Below are positions 1 through 7,007 of a stretch of 10,675 nucleotides of DNA, one piece after another. The notes under the pieces were generated by a model. It searched no databases. It was not told the DNA's origin and saw only the letters and a list, made by a program, of their open reading frames with translations. The position numbers and the translations under genes were made by a program. The stretch comes from Paracoccaceae bacterium (GTDB lineage: Bacteria; Pseudomonadota; Alphaproteobacteria; Rhodobacterales; Rhodobacteraceae). The stretch's first letter is position 1. Every line of letters begins with the position of its first letter. The stretch spans positions 19,874 through 30,548 of the forward strand of contig NVXA01000012.1 of NCBI GenBank assembly GCA_002746395.1, given 5' to 3'.

Positions 1-623
1 ACAGCGACCTGCGCAATCATGGGCATCAAGTTGTTGGGAATGCCATTAGGGTCTTCGCCGATACGACCACTTTCGTGCGCGCCGACAGGGTTGAAATAGC
101 GCAGAATGGCGGCGGTGAAATCTGGGTTCGAGGCCGCCAAATCGCGCAGCATCTCTTCGATATGCAGCTTGGACCGCCCATAGGGGTTGGTGGACCGCAG
201 CGGGTGATCCTCGGTTATGGGCAAAAAGTCGGGGTCGCCATAAACTGTCGCGCTGGAAGAAAACACGATGTTCATGCAATCAGCGGCCTTCATCGCTTGC
301 AACAGGTTAATCGTGCCTTGGACGTTGTTTTCATAGTATTCAAGCGGCTTTTCAACAGATTCTCCAACCGCTTTCAGGCCCGCAAAATGGATAACGGCAT
401 CGGGTTTGAAATCTTGAAGGTGCTTTGTTAATGCCTCGCGGTCGCGCATGTCGGCCTTATGGAATGCGAAACTGCGGTTCGACAGGCTCTTAACGCGCGT
501 CAGCGCTTCGGGGGCGCTGTTGGAAAAGTTGTCGATTACGCACACCTCGTGGCCGGCGCCAAGAACCTCTAACATGGTGTGGGTGCCGATATATCCAGCC
601 CCGCCGGTAATTAGTACGCGCAT
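1..623 (-). CDS. galE: UDP-glucose 4-epimerase, N-terminal 207 residues (gene runs off the left edge)
   Basis: GalE interconverts UDP-glucose and UDP-galactose in the cytoplasm, with a tightly bound NAD, to supply galactose units for envelope polysaccharides. Reverse-strand translation from ATG at 623 begins MRVLITGGAGYIG, the Rossmann NAD-binding glycine motif (residues 1-13). The catalytic serine lies in SSSATVYG (Ser124), and the YxxxK pair is Tyr148/Lys152 (NPYGRSK), almost the E. coli numbering. RYFNPVGAHESGRIGEDP follows, as in true GalE. The reading frame is intact to base 1, so only the C-terminal third (substrate-specificity part) is missing from the window; the family is usually about 330 residues. 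No strong ribosome binding site precedes the start. It is divergent from uppS and may belong to a polysaccharide locus to the left. Identification is very secure; a closely related C4 epimerase of another UDP-sugar is the only alternative. Confidence 0.96.
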   Translation of the reverse strand, partial: MRVLITGGAGYIGTHTMLEVLGAGHEVCVIDNFSNSAPEALTRVKSLSNRSFAFHKADMRDREALTKHLQDFKPDAVIHFAGLKAVGESVEKPLEYYENNVQGTINLLQAMKAADCMNIVFSSSATVYGDPDFLPITEDHPLRSTNPYGRSKLHIEEMLRDLAASNPDFTAAILRYFNPVGAHESGRIGEDPNGIPNNLMPMIAQVA

Positions 624-739
624 TTATGAACCCGAAAGTAAGAAACTATATGTGGCGAAATATATCCTATTATATTGGGTATATACAATTGTTGGTTGAG
701 AATATGCCGCGTTTATACTAACCATTTATCTAAACACGA
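624..739. promoter_or_regulatory. AT-rich divergent promoter region between galE and uppS
   Basis: This non-coding stretch is much richer in A and T than the flanking genes, with runs of TATA-like sequence at 650-690. It must carry the start signals for both leftward galE and rightward uppS. On the reverse strand a perfect TATAAT lies at 674-669, 46 bases before the galE ATG, but no good -35 element is seen at 16-18 bases. GTATATAC at 679-686 is a perfect 8-bp palindrome. The region's role is secure from orientation; individual sites are tentative. Confidence 0.55.
692..719 (+). promoter_or_regulatory. Possible sigma70-type promoter for uppS
   Basis: TTGGTT (692-697) and TATACT (714-719) are separated by 16 bases, a good spacing for a housekeeping promoter. 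Transcription would begin near 726, giving a leader of about 29 bases before TTG 755 with its AAGGA site, but only about 14 bases before TTG 740. Read by eye only; the -35 element is imperfect. Confidence 0.4.
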
Positions 740-742
740 TTG

Positions 743-747
743 AAGGA
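743..747 (+). promoter_or_regulatory. Ribosome binding site AAGGA that favours the TTG 755 start of uppS
   Basis: AAGGA is followed by seven bases and then TTG at 755. No purine-rich site precedes the other in-frame TTG at 740, which comes just after an in-frame TAA at 731. The site would lie inside the gene if 740 were the start, so it decides for 755. Confidence 0.55.
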
Positions 748-754
748 ACGCGAT

Positions 755-1468
755 TTGCACGTTGGAATAATCATGGACGGCAATGGTCGCTGGGCGGTCA
801 AACGTGGTTTGCCGCGCCTAATGGGGCATAAACGCGGTGCCAATCGCGTTAAGGATATCGTCAAAGCCAGCACGGAATTGGGCGTAGATACGCTAACGCT
901 CTATGCCTTTTCGACAGAAAACTGGAAGCGCGCGGCACATGAGGTCGAAGGGCTTATGAAGCTGTTTCGCGGTTATTTGCAAAACAATTTTATCGAGCTG
1001 AACGCGAAAAACATCAGAGTGAAATTTTTGGGCGACCCGACGCCGCTAGCCGCAGATCTGCGTGAGCAGATGGAAAAGCTGGAAGATCTTACCAAGGATA
1101 ACACGCTGATCACCCTAAACATCGCCATAAATTACGGCGGGCGGGATGATTTGGTGCGCGCGACCCGTAAAGTCGCGGCCAAGGTGCAAGATGGGTCGTT
1201 AGCGGTAGAGGATATCACGGAACAGATGATCTCGGACCATCTGGACACGGCGTTTCAGGCGGACCCCGACCTGATTATCCGCACCGCAGGCGAGTTGCGG
1301 ATGTCCAACTTTATGACGTGGCAAAGCGCGTATTCCGAACTGGCGTTTGTTGAAAAATCCTGGCCGGAATTTACCCCCGAGGTTTACGCCGAGGTGATCG
1401 CCGATTACCGCGCCCGCACGCGCCAATTCGGGGCGATTATCCCGAAAGGGGTCACGGGCGCCGAATAA
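755..1468 (+). CDS. uppS: Isoprenyl (cis-prenyl) transferase, undecaprenyl-diphosphate synthase family
   Basis: The family condenses isopentenyl diphosphate onto a farnesyl diphosphate primer in cis, making the C55 lipid carrier for peptidoglycan and other envelope polymers. From TTG 755 the protein has 237 residues and starts almost directly with the catalytic motif HVGIIMDGNGRW (Asp8 corresponds to E. coli Asp26). YAFSTENW follows near 50-57, and the isopentenyl-diphosphate-binding signature RTAGELRMSNF starts near 176, followed by WQ and YSE. TTG 740 would add five residues and cannot be excluded, but AAGGA lies seven bases before 755. The gene is not next to frr, cdsA or dxr, the usual partners in proteobacteria; ubiE starts 75 bases downstream on the same strand. 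It may be the only UppS of the genome or a second cis-prenyltransferase with another chain length. Family assignment is very secure; product length is not visible from sequence. Confidence 0.94.
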   Translation: MHVGIIMDGNGRWAVKRGLPRLMGHKRGANRVKDIVKASTELGVDTLTLYAFSTENWKRAAHEVEGLMKLFRGYLQNNFIELNAKNIRVKFLGDPTPLAADLREQMEKLEDLTKDNTLITLNIAINYGGRDDLVRATRKVAAKVQDGSLAVEDITEQMISDHLDTAFQADPDLIIRTAGELRMSNFMTWQSAYSELAFVEKSWPEFTPEVYAEVIADYRARTRQFGAIIPKGVTGAE

Positions 1469-1509
1469 CACGCCGGTCTGGAATTGTAACTTCCTCAAAA
1501 GGCATATAA

Positions 1510-1534
1510 CTCTAGACGCAACGCGACTCTAGAG
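1510..1534 (+). other. Inverted repeat with two TCTAGA copies in the ubiE leader
   Basis: CTCTAGA (1510-1516) and TCTAGAG (1528-1534) can form a 7-bp stem around an 11-base loop. TCTAGA is itself a palindrome, so the two copies are also direct repeats 17 bases apart. The second arm ends only two bases before the CAGG ribosome-binding sequence (1537-1540) of ubiE. There is no T-run, so it is not an intrinsic terminator. It could be an RNA structure near the ribosome site or a two-site operator. Confidence 0.35.
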
Positions 1535-1543
1535 ATCAGGCTA

Positions 1544-2284
1544 ATGACCCAGAAAACCCATTTCGGATTTAAGACTGTGGACGAAGATGCCAAGGCTGGC
1601 ATGGTTCACGGTGTTTTCACCAATGTTGCCTCCAAATACGACGTGATGAACGACGCGATGAGCATGGGCGTGCATCGTATCTGGAAAGACGCGATGATGG
1701 ATTGGTTGGCACCGCGCAAAGGCATGAAATTGCTGGATGTGGCGGGTGGTACGGGCGATATTTCGTTCCGGTTCCTGAAACGTGCAGGCGGTGGGCATGC
1801 GACGGTGTTTGATATGACGCAATCCATGCTGGACGCAGGTCGTTTGCGCGCCGAAGCCGAAAGCATGTCAGACAATCTGGATTGGGTGTGTGGCGATGCG
1901 ATGGCGCTGCCGTTCGAGGATAACACCTTTGACGCCTACACAATCAGTTTTGGCATCCGCAACGTGACCCGCATTCAAGACGCCATTAACGAGGCATACC
2001 GCGTGTTAAAGCCCGGCGGGCGGTTCTTGTGTCTGGAGTTTTCGACCATTCCGAACCCTGCAATGCAGTGGGCCTATGATCGCTACAGTTTCAACGTTAT
2101 CCCGCCGCTTGGCCAGATAATTGCGAATGATCGTGACAGTTATCAATATCTGGTGGAATCAATCCGGCAATTCCCGAAACAAGAACAGTTCGCGCAGATG
2201 ATCCGCGACGGCGGGTTTAGCCAAGTTAAATACCGTAACCTTTCGTTAGGCATTGCCGCCCTACATTCAGGTTGGAAAACATGA
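1544..2284 (+). CDS. ubiE: Demethylubiquinone/demethylmenaquinone C-methyltransferase
   Basis: UbiE is an S-adenosylmethionine-dependent enzyme that C-methylates the benzoquinone ring during ubiquinone synthesis (and menaquinone in species that make it), acting in the cytoplasm at the membrane face. The 246-residue product has the usual length of about 250. It carries the family signature [17 protein letters not shown] (residues 32-48), the cofactor-binding motif [10 protein letters not shown] (63-72), the acidic GDAM motif near 117-120, and the second UbiE signature [15 protein letters not shown] (153-167). The C-terminus ends [10 protein letters not shown], typical for the family. ATG 1544 is preceded by a modest CAGG site. 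Its TGA overlaps the ATG of ubiB (ATGA at 2281-2284), implying translational coupling. In many Rhodobacterales ubiE and ubiB sit between mutM and coaBC; here uppS is upstream instead. Confidence 0.97.
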   Translation: MTQKTHFGFKTVDEDAKAGMVHGVFTNVASKYDVMNDAMSMGVHRIWKDAMMDWLAPRKGMKLLDVAGGTGDISFRFLKRAGGGHATVFDMTQSMLDAGRLRAEAESMSDNLDWVCGDAMALPFEDNTFDAYTISFGIRNVTRIQDAINEAYRVLKPGGRFLCLEFSTIPNPAMQWAYDRYSFNVIPPLGQIIANDRDSYQYLVESIRQFPKQEQFAQMIRDGGFSQVKYRNLSLGIAALHSGWKT

Positions 2285-3798
2285 GGGGGCCGCACAATAT
2301 CTGGCGCCTGATCCGCACGGGCGCCACGTTTGAACGATCCGGCGCGATGCGTGTGGTGCTAGAGGCGGTGGATGCGCCGCGCCCTGTCCGTATTGCTGCG
2401 CGGGTGATCGGTTGGCCTGTGCAATGGCTTGGCCTAAAGGGTGACCCATCGCAGCCGCCGATTTTGCGGGCGCTGACGGCGCTTGGGCCGGCGTACATTA
2501 AATTTGGTCAACTGCTTTCGACGCGCCCCGATATTGTTGGCGTTGAACTGGCAACAGACCTGCGAATATTGCAAGATGCGCTGCCTGCGTTTGATCTAGA
2601 TATTGCCAAGGCCGAGGTCGAGGCTGAGCTGGGTATCAAGATTGACGAAGTGTTCGAGAGTTTCTCGGAACCTGTCGCCGCGGCCTCGTTGGCGCAAGTT
2701 CACAAGGCTGTGGTGCGGGAAACCGGCCAAGTTGTGGCCGTAAAAGTGTTGCGCCCTGGCATTGAGCGCGCCTTTCGCAAAGACGTGGATGCGTTTTTTC
2801 TGGCGGCTACGATCATGGAAATCATCGCCCCGTTCTCGCGCCGTTTGCGCCCGCGTGCGGTCATCGAACATTTTGCTGGCGTTGTGGATGGTGAGTTGGA
2901 CTTGCGGATGGAAGCCTCCGCTGCGGATGAATTTGCCGCGAACACAAAAGACGACGAAGGCTTCCGCGTGCCTGCGCTGATGTGGGATTTGTCCTCGCGC
3001 CGCGTGCTGACGACTGAATGGGTAGAGGGTGTTCCACTTGGCGATGTCGAGGCCGTTTTGGCCATTGGATCGGACCATACAGAATTTGCGACACGCATTT
3101 TACAAACCTTCCTGCGCCACGCTTTGCGGGACGGGTATTTCCACGCCGACATGCATCAAGGCAACCTGATGCGCGGGCCGAACGGTGACCTTATCGCGCT
3201 AGATTTTGGTATAATGGGGCGGATTGATACCTATACGCGCAAAGTCTACGCTGAAATCTTGATGGGCTTTCTAAAGCGCGATTATACCCGCGTAGCCGAG
3301 GCGCATTTCGAGGCGGGTTATGTCCCTGCCGATCAGGATGTTGCGTCTTTTGCGCAGGCCTTGCGGGCTGTTGGCGAACCGATCTTTGACCATGATGCAT
3401 CGCAAGTTTCGATGGCGCGGTTGTTCGGCCATTTGTTCGACGTTACCGACCGTTTCGGAATGGAAACTCGCACAGAGCTGATCTTGCTGCAACGCACGAT
3501 GTTCGTTGTCGAAGGGGTGACGCGGACGTTCGATCCGAATTTGAACATGTGGGATACGTCTGGCCCCGTGATCGAGAAGTATATCATCGATAACCTCGGT
3601 CCCAAAGCAATCGCACGTGATTTGGCGGCCACGGCCAAGGTTCTGGCTCGTTTTGGCCCACGCTTGCCTGCATTGGCGGAAGCTGCGTTAATAAACCTTA
3701 ACAAAACCCCGGAACCGGCCCCAAAATTCGGTCCTATGATCTGGGCGTTATGCGGTGTGGCCGTTGGTGTTGCGGGAACATTATTGCTGATTGATTAA
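2281..3798 (+). CDS. ubiB: Ubiquinone biosynthesis protein UbiB, ABC1/ADCK atypical kinase family
   Basis: UbiB-family proteins are membrane-bound, kinase-like ATPases needed for ubiquinone production, probably by handling lipid intermediates or the biosynthetic complex rather than by phosphorylating proteins. ATG 2281 gives 505 residues and forms an ATGA overlap with ubiE; an in-frame TTG at 2272 is less likely. Visible motifs are the family-specific KxGQ (Lys74-Gln77, IKFGQ), an alanine-rich nucleotide loop AAASLAQVH (133-141) in place of the kinase glycine loop, the VAVK lysine (155), the catalytic loop HADMHQGN (288-295) and DFG (308-310). A hydrophobic C-terminal segment of about 20 residues (near 482-503) would anchor it to the membrane; many relatives have two such segments. 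It completes the quinone pair with ubiE. Identification is very secure. Confidence 0.96.
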   Translation: MRGPHNIWRLIRTGATFERSGAMRVVLEAVDAPRPVRIAARVIGWPVQWLGLKGDPSQPPILRALTALGPAYIKFGQLLSTRPDIVGVELATDLRILQDALPAFDLDIAKAEVEAELGIKIDEVFESFSEPVAAASLAQVHKAVVRETGQVVAVKVLRPGIERAFRKDVDAFFLAATIMEIIAPFSRRLRPRAVIEHFAGVVDGELDLRMEASAADEFAANTKDDEGFRVPALMWDLSSRRVLTTEWVEGVPLGDVEAVLAIGSDHTEFATRILQTFLRHALRDGYFHADMHQGNLMRGPNGDLIALDFGIMGRIDTYTRKVYAEILMGFLKRDYTRVAEAHFEAGYVPADQDVASFAQALRAVGEPIFDHDASQVSMARLFGHLFDVTDRFGMETRTELILLQRTMFVVEGVTRTFDPNLNMWDTSGPVIEKYIIDNLGPKAIARDLAATAKVLARFGPRLPALAEAALINLNKTPEPAPKFGPMIWALCGVAVGVAGTLLLID

Positions 3799-3915
3799 GG
3801 TATGGAATTGTCGTGATACATGCCTGTCGATAGGCGACACCGCTGACTATTTCACATAGCTTTGATAAAACCCGACTTCGGGGCGGACGTGTTAATCAAT
3901 TTGAAAGGCCGCGTT
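3799..3915 (+). promoter_or_regulatory. Spacer between ubiB and the glutamate-synthase-like gene, with a small inverted repeat
   Basis: TGTCG (3825-3829) and CGACA (3835-3839) form a 5-bp inverted repeat with a five-base gap; GCCT (3822-3825) and AGGC (3832-3835) give an overlapping alternative fold. No T-run follows, so this is not a convincing intrinsic terminator. GAAAGG at 3903-3908 is the ribosome binding site for ATG 3916. I see no strong promoter, so the next gene may be transcribed partly by read-through from ubiB. Confidence 0.3.
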
Positions 3916-5427
3916 ATGGAATCCTTAATAAACGCTCTTTATCCAGTGTCGGATGTGCTTGCGGTATTGTTCATACTCGCCATCGGGTTTGTGGTCGGAA
4001 CGCTGGTCGTTTTTTACATAATCGACGTGCGGCAAAGCAAAGACGCAGTGCGGCACAACTTTCCTGTATTAGGCCGGTTCCGGTATCTGTTCAGCAGTTT
4101 GGGGGAGTTTTTCCGCCAATATTTCTTCGCTATGGATCGCGAGGAAATGCCGTTTAACCGCGCAGAACGCGACTGGGTCGAAAAATCCTCGGAGGGGAAA
4201 GACAACACTGTCGCCTTTGGCTCCAGCAAGGTTTTAACCCAACCCGGAACACCGATTTTTGTGAACTGCCCGTTCCCCATGCTTGACGAAGACGCTGAGG
4301 AAACCCCCGCCGTCGTGATTGGCCCATACGCCCGCCAACCATATTCGGCGAAATCCCTGATCAACATTTCGGGCATGAGCTTTGGCGCGATTTCCAAACC
4401 CGCCGTGCGTGCCCTTTCGGCAGGCGCAAAAATGGCGGGATGCTGGCTGAATACGGGTGAGGGCGGTCTTTCGCCGTTTCACCTCGAAGGCGGCTGCGAC
4501 ATCGTTTTTCAGATGGGAACCGCAAAATACGGCGTGCGAAACGCTAACGGCGGGCTGGACGATGAAAAACTGCATGCAGTCGCGGCGCACCCAGAAGTCA
4601 AGATGATCGAATTGAAGATGAGCCAAGGTGCCAAGCCCGGCAAGGGCGGCATCCTTCCCGCCGCCAAGGTTACGCCCGAAATCGCGGCGATAAGGGGCAT
4701 TCCGGCGGGGGAGGCCTCGATCTCTCCCAACCGTCATCCTGAAATTGACAACGTCGGGCAGTTGCTGGATTTCATCGCGCACACCCGTGAAATCACCGGC
4801 CTGCCGGTCGGTTTCAAGGCTGTGATCGGCGGCTATGGCTGGATCGAGGATATGTGTAAGGAAATTCACATTCGCGGGATAGAAAGCGCCCCTGATTTCA
4901 TCACTATTGACAGCGGTGATGGCGGGACGGGCGCGGCCCCGATGCCTTTGATGGATAGTGTCGGGCTAACGGTTAAGGAATCCTTACCGATCGTCGTGGA
5001 CACGTTGATAAAATATGGCCTGCGGGGCCGGATCAAGGTCATCACATCGGGCAAACTCATTACCCCTGCGGAGGTTGCGTGGGCGTACTGCGCGGGCACA
5101 GATTTCGTGACGTCAGCGCGTGGGTTCATGTTTGCGCTTGGTTGCATTCAAGCCTTGAAGTGCAATAAAAATACTTGCCCAACGGGGATCACGACACATA
5201 AAAAACACCTCCAAAATGGTCTTGACCCAGCGGAAAAATCCGTGCGGGTTAAGAACTTTGTCGGGAAAATCACCTATGGCACCAACCTGATCGCGCATTC
5301 CTGCGGGGCCGCACACCCACGCGCGTTGGGGCGAAAACATTGCCGGATTGTGCAACAAGGATCGGTTTCTGTTTCAATGGCTGACCTGCTACCGGAGCCA
5401 ACAACCCTTAGCAAATACCGAGAATAA
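3916..5427 (+). CDS. Membrane-anchored FMN-binding glutamate synthase family protein (no amidotransferase domain)
   Basis: This 503-residue protein matches the synthase (FMN / 3Fe-4S) domain of glutamate synthase. Residues about 14-37 form one hydrophobic segment, so the protein is probably anchored with its enzyme domain in the cytoplasm. The FMN-barrel motifs are ISGMSFGAIS (151-160), KMSQGAKPGKGG (234-245) and IDSGDGGTGAAP (331-342). The cluster motif Cys410-x5-Cys416-x4-Cys421 matches the 3Fe-4S cysteines of glutamate synthase. There is no N-terminal glutamine amidotransferase and no NADPH-binding small subunit nearby, so it is unlikely to be classical glutamate synthase; its substrate and electron donor are unknown. 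ATG 3916 is preferred over in-frame TTG 3862 because GAAAGG lies seven bases upstream. Such stand-alone proteins are common in bacteria and poorly characterised. The domain call is secure; the function is not. Confidence 0.88.
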   Translation: MESLINALYPVSDVLAVLFILAIGFVVGTLVVFYIIDVRQSKDAVRHNFPVLGRFRYLFSSLGEFFRQYFFAMDREEMPFNRAERDWVEKSSEGKDNTVAFGSSKVLTQPGTPIFVNCPFPMLDEDAEETPAVVIGPYARQPYSAKSLINISGMSFGAISKPAVRALSAGAKMAGCWLNTGEGGLSPFHLEGGCDIVFQMGTAKYGVRNANGGLDDEKLHAVAAHPEVKMIELKMSQGAKPGKGGILPAAKVTPEIAAIRGIPAGEASISPNRHPEIDNVGQLLDFIAHTREITGLPVGFKAVIGGYGWIEDMCKEIHIRGIESAPDFITIDSGDGGTGAAPMPLMDSVGLTVKESLPIVVDTLIKYGLRGRIKVITSGKLITPAEVAWAYCAGTDFVTSARGFMFALGCIQALKCNKNTCPTGITTHKKHLQNGLDPAEKSVRVKNFVGKITYGTNLIAHSCGAAHPRALGRKHCRIVQQGSVSVSMADLLPEPTTLSKYRE

Positions 5428-5436
5428 CGGCCGTTA
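5425..5436. repeat. 12-bp perfect palindrome over the stop codon of the glutamate-synthase-like gene
   Basis: TAACGGCCGTTA is self-complementary and includes the TAA stop codon (5425-5427). As RNA it can form only a 4-bp stem, and no T-run follows, so it is a weak terminator candidate at best. It opens the palindrome-rich gap before the PAS gene. Confidence 0.3.
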
Positions 5437-5445
5437 GTTTAAGAA

Positions 5446-5465
5446 TTGTTAATACATATTAACAA
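5446..5465. promoter_or_regulatory. 20-bp dyad (9-bp arms, 2-bp centre), possible operator
   Basis: TTGTTAATA (5446-5454) and TATTAACAA (5457-5465) are exact reverse complements around CA. It contains two of the three TTAA tetramers that start at 5439, 5449 and 5459, exactly 10 bp apart, placing them on one face of the helix. It lies 18 bases after the upstream stop codon and 72 before the next start. With no T-run after it, an operator is likelier than a terminator. No regulator family can be assigned. Confidence 0.45.
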
Positions 5466-5482
5466 GATAGCAACGATTTCTG

Positions 5483-5497
5483 TTAAATGCTCGTTAA
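5483..5497 (+). promoter_or_regulatory. CtrA-type binding site TTAA-N7-TTAA upstream of the PAS gene
   Basis: TTAA (5483-5486), a seven-base spacer and TTAA (5494-5497) match the CtrA response-regulator core consensus exactly; the base after the second half is T rather than the preferred C. It ends 40 bases before ATG 5538. CtrA commonly controls motility genes in Rhodobacterales, and flagellar genes lie nearby. No clear -10 element is seen at the expected distance, so activation and repression cannot be told apart. AT-rich spacers can produce such sites by chance. Confidence 0.5.
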
Positions 5498-5526
5498 TAT
5501 CCATGCCCTAAGGTTTCTTCCAAATC

Positions 5527-5533
5527 AGGAGGA
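5527..5533 (+). promoter_or_regulatory. Strong ribosome binding site fixing the PAS gene start
   Basis: AGGAGGA followed by four bases and ATG 5538 is the strongest ribosome site in the window. It rules against the in-frame ATG at 5487, which lies within the CtrA-type box and has no such site. Confidence 0.75.
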
Positions 5534-5537
5534 AAAC

Positions 5538-7007
5538 ATGACCGCATTGGATATGATTCGTGAAGGATTTAGCATTTGGGTGGGCGGGATGCTGGGTGAA
5601 AATATGTATACGACTCCGATCGTGTTCACCCTGTTGTTCTTGTTTGGATTTCTGGCTACCGCGATACTCAGAACTTTCAGCATGCCTCGCGCCGCTGTGG
5701 CTGACATGCCCAGCTCCCTTTCCGACGAGGGGCGCGAGATTATAAACGATGCAAACACCGCACGATTATTCGAACTTGAAACGGAGGTTGCCGCCTCCAA
5801 AGATTCGCTCAAACGTTTCACCGAAACCTTGTCGACCATATTCGCACATCTGTCTGGCGGGTTGGCTATTTTTGATGCGGATAAGTCCTTATACTTATTC
5901 AATCCTGCCCTGTGCGACCTTCTGGATCTGGATCCGGTGTGGCTTGCCAAACGGCCCAGCATCGCGGATTTTATCAGCAAGCTGCGGGAAAAGCGGCACT
6001 TGCCTGAGGCGAAGAATTTTCTGGAATGGCGGCGGTTGCTAACGGACCTGAAAGATACCGGACAAAACAAAAGCTATGATGATGAATGGGTGTTGCCCGA
6101 TGGGCGGGTTTTTCGCGTTACCGGACAGCCACATCCACGGGGCGCGGTTGCGTTTCTGTTCGAGGATATTTCTGCACAAGTTTTCATTGAGCGGCAGCGT
6201 CGCCTTGAGGTGTCGTTGAATCAAAGCATTTTGAATGGGCTATCGGATGCGGTCGCCGTGATAAGTTCGTCGGGGCAGGTAAAATTTACCAACACGGCGT
6301 TGAGCAACATGTTCGGGGTCGCGTTTTGCGAAAGGTTTGTGAGGTGCGGAGTTTCGGAAATTCCGGAAAGCAAATTGTTGACCACTTGGGCAGCCGACTT
6401 CTGGCCCAAACTTGTAACTTATGTTGCTGCATCCAAACGTAATCCACGCTGGGAGCAATCGCTGGTGGTGCAGGATGGCCCGAAAGTTTTGGCCAATGTT
6501 TCGGCTTTGTCGGACGGCTCCACATTGGTGGCATTCAAGATCAACACCAAAATTTCAGGCGTGGACTTGCCTGTAATTAGCGGTGTTCCCGACCCATTGC
6601 ACTTTGCCAAGCTTGAAGGTCTGCTTCGCCAGCGTGAAATTTCTTTCACCCATTCCGGCTTTGATCTTGATTGCGTGGATCAGGAAGGCACGGCCAAAAT
6701 GCGTCATATCCTGTGGTATTTGACAATCTCTGCCGCCAATCACTGCCGCAAGGGTGGGGAAATTGCGTTGTCATCGCACGCCTCGGGGCAATATACCGCC
6801 TTGAAGTGCCATATATCCGATGCGGATTATGTGGAGGATGTGCAGCAAGATGTCGCTGGAAGTTTGCTAAAGTCGCTTGTTGCCCAAACAGATTGCAGAA
6901 ATTCATGGGCATATGATGCTGAAAATGGTTCCTATACGGTGTTATTCAAAGCGCAAAAGCAGTTGGTGCTGTCGACAGTCTCTACCGGTTTGTCAGGCAA
7001 CGGCTGA
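5538..7007 (+). CDS. Membrane-anchored two-PAS protein with degenerate histidine-kinase ATPase domain (DivL-like pseudokinase)
   Basis: The 489-residue product has a hydrophobic segment (about 25-44), a helical linker (71-100), a PAS domain of the alphaproteobacterial kind (about 100-215: [48 protein letters not shown]), a second PAS-like domain (about 228-335) and a C-terminal part (about 365-475) that lines up with HATPase_c domains. There, residues 387-408 match the N-box region in length, but the conserved NxxxNA asparagines are Tyr394 and Ser398. The G1 aspartate-glycine motif is not preserved (ISDAD), and the end (ENGSYTVLF, 462-470) resembles the closing strand of the fold. No phospho-acceptor H-box helices fit between 336 and 365. 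The PAS region resembles DivL-type proteins. It probably senses or scaffolds rather than phosphorylates. Its last 26 bases overlap the end of glpK on the other strand. The pseudokinase reading is my alignment by eye. Confidence 0.8.
   Translation: MTALDMIREGFSIWVGGMLGENMYTTPIVFTLLFLFGFLATAILRTFSMPRAAVADMPSSLSDEGREIINDANTARLFELETEVAASKDSLKRFTETLSTIFAHLSGGLAIFDADKSLYLFNPALCDLLDLDPVWLAKRPSIADFISKLREKRHLPEAKNFLEWRRLLTDLKDTGQNKSYDDEWVLPDGRVFRVTGQPHPRGAVAFLFEDISAQVFIERQRRLEVSLNQSILNGLSDAVAVISSSGQVKFTNTALSNMFGVAFCERFVRCGVSEIPESKLLTTWAADFWPKLVTYVAASKRNPRWEQSLVVQDGPKVLANVSALSDGSTLVAFKINTKISGVDLPVISGVPDPLHFAKLEGLLRQREISFTHSGFDLDCVDQEGTAKMRHILWYLTISAANHCRKGGEIALSSHASGQYTALKCHISDADYVEDVQQDVAGSLLKSLVAQTDCRNSWAYDAENGSYTVLFKAQKQLVLSTVSTGLSGNG

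Noticed and set aside
75-431. A 118-codon open frame on the plus strand
   Set aside because: It is antisense to galE, whose NAD-binding and catalytic motifs are intact on the minus strand.
1484-1510. TTGTAA and TATAAC as a promoter for ubiE
   Set aside because: The spacing is only 15 bases and the -35 element is weak; read-through from uppS is a sufficient explanation.
3688-3702. TTAA-N6-TTAAC, similar to a CtrA site
   Set aside because: The spacer is six rather than seven bases and it lies inside the ubiB coding sequence, far from any start.
4234-4869. A 211-codon open frame on the minus strand
   Set aside because: It lies entirely within the well-supported glutamate-synthase-like gene and has no ribosome site or recognisable motif.
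5487-5537. Upstream extension of the PAS protein by 17 residues from ATG 5487
   Set aside because: That ATG lies within the CtrA-type box and has no ribosome site, whereas ATG 5538 has a near-perfect one.
5525-6070. A 181-codon open frame on the minus strand
   Set aside because: It is the shadow of the PAS gene, whose frame has an AGGAGGA site and clear domains.
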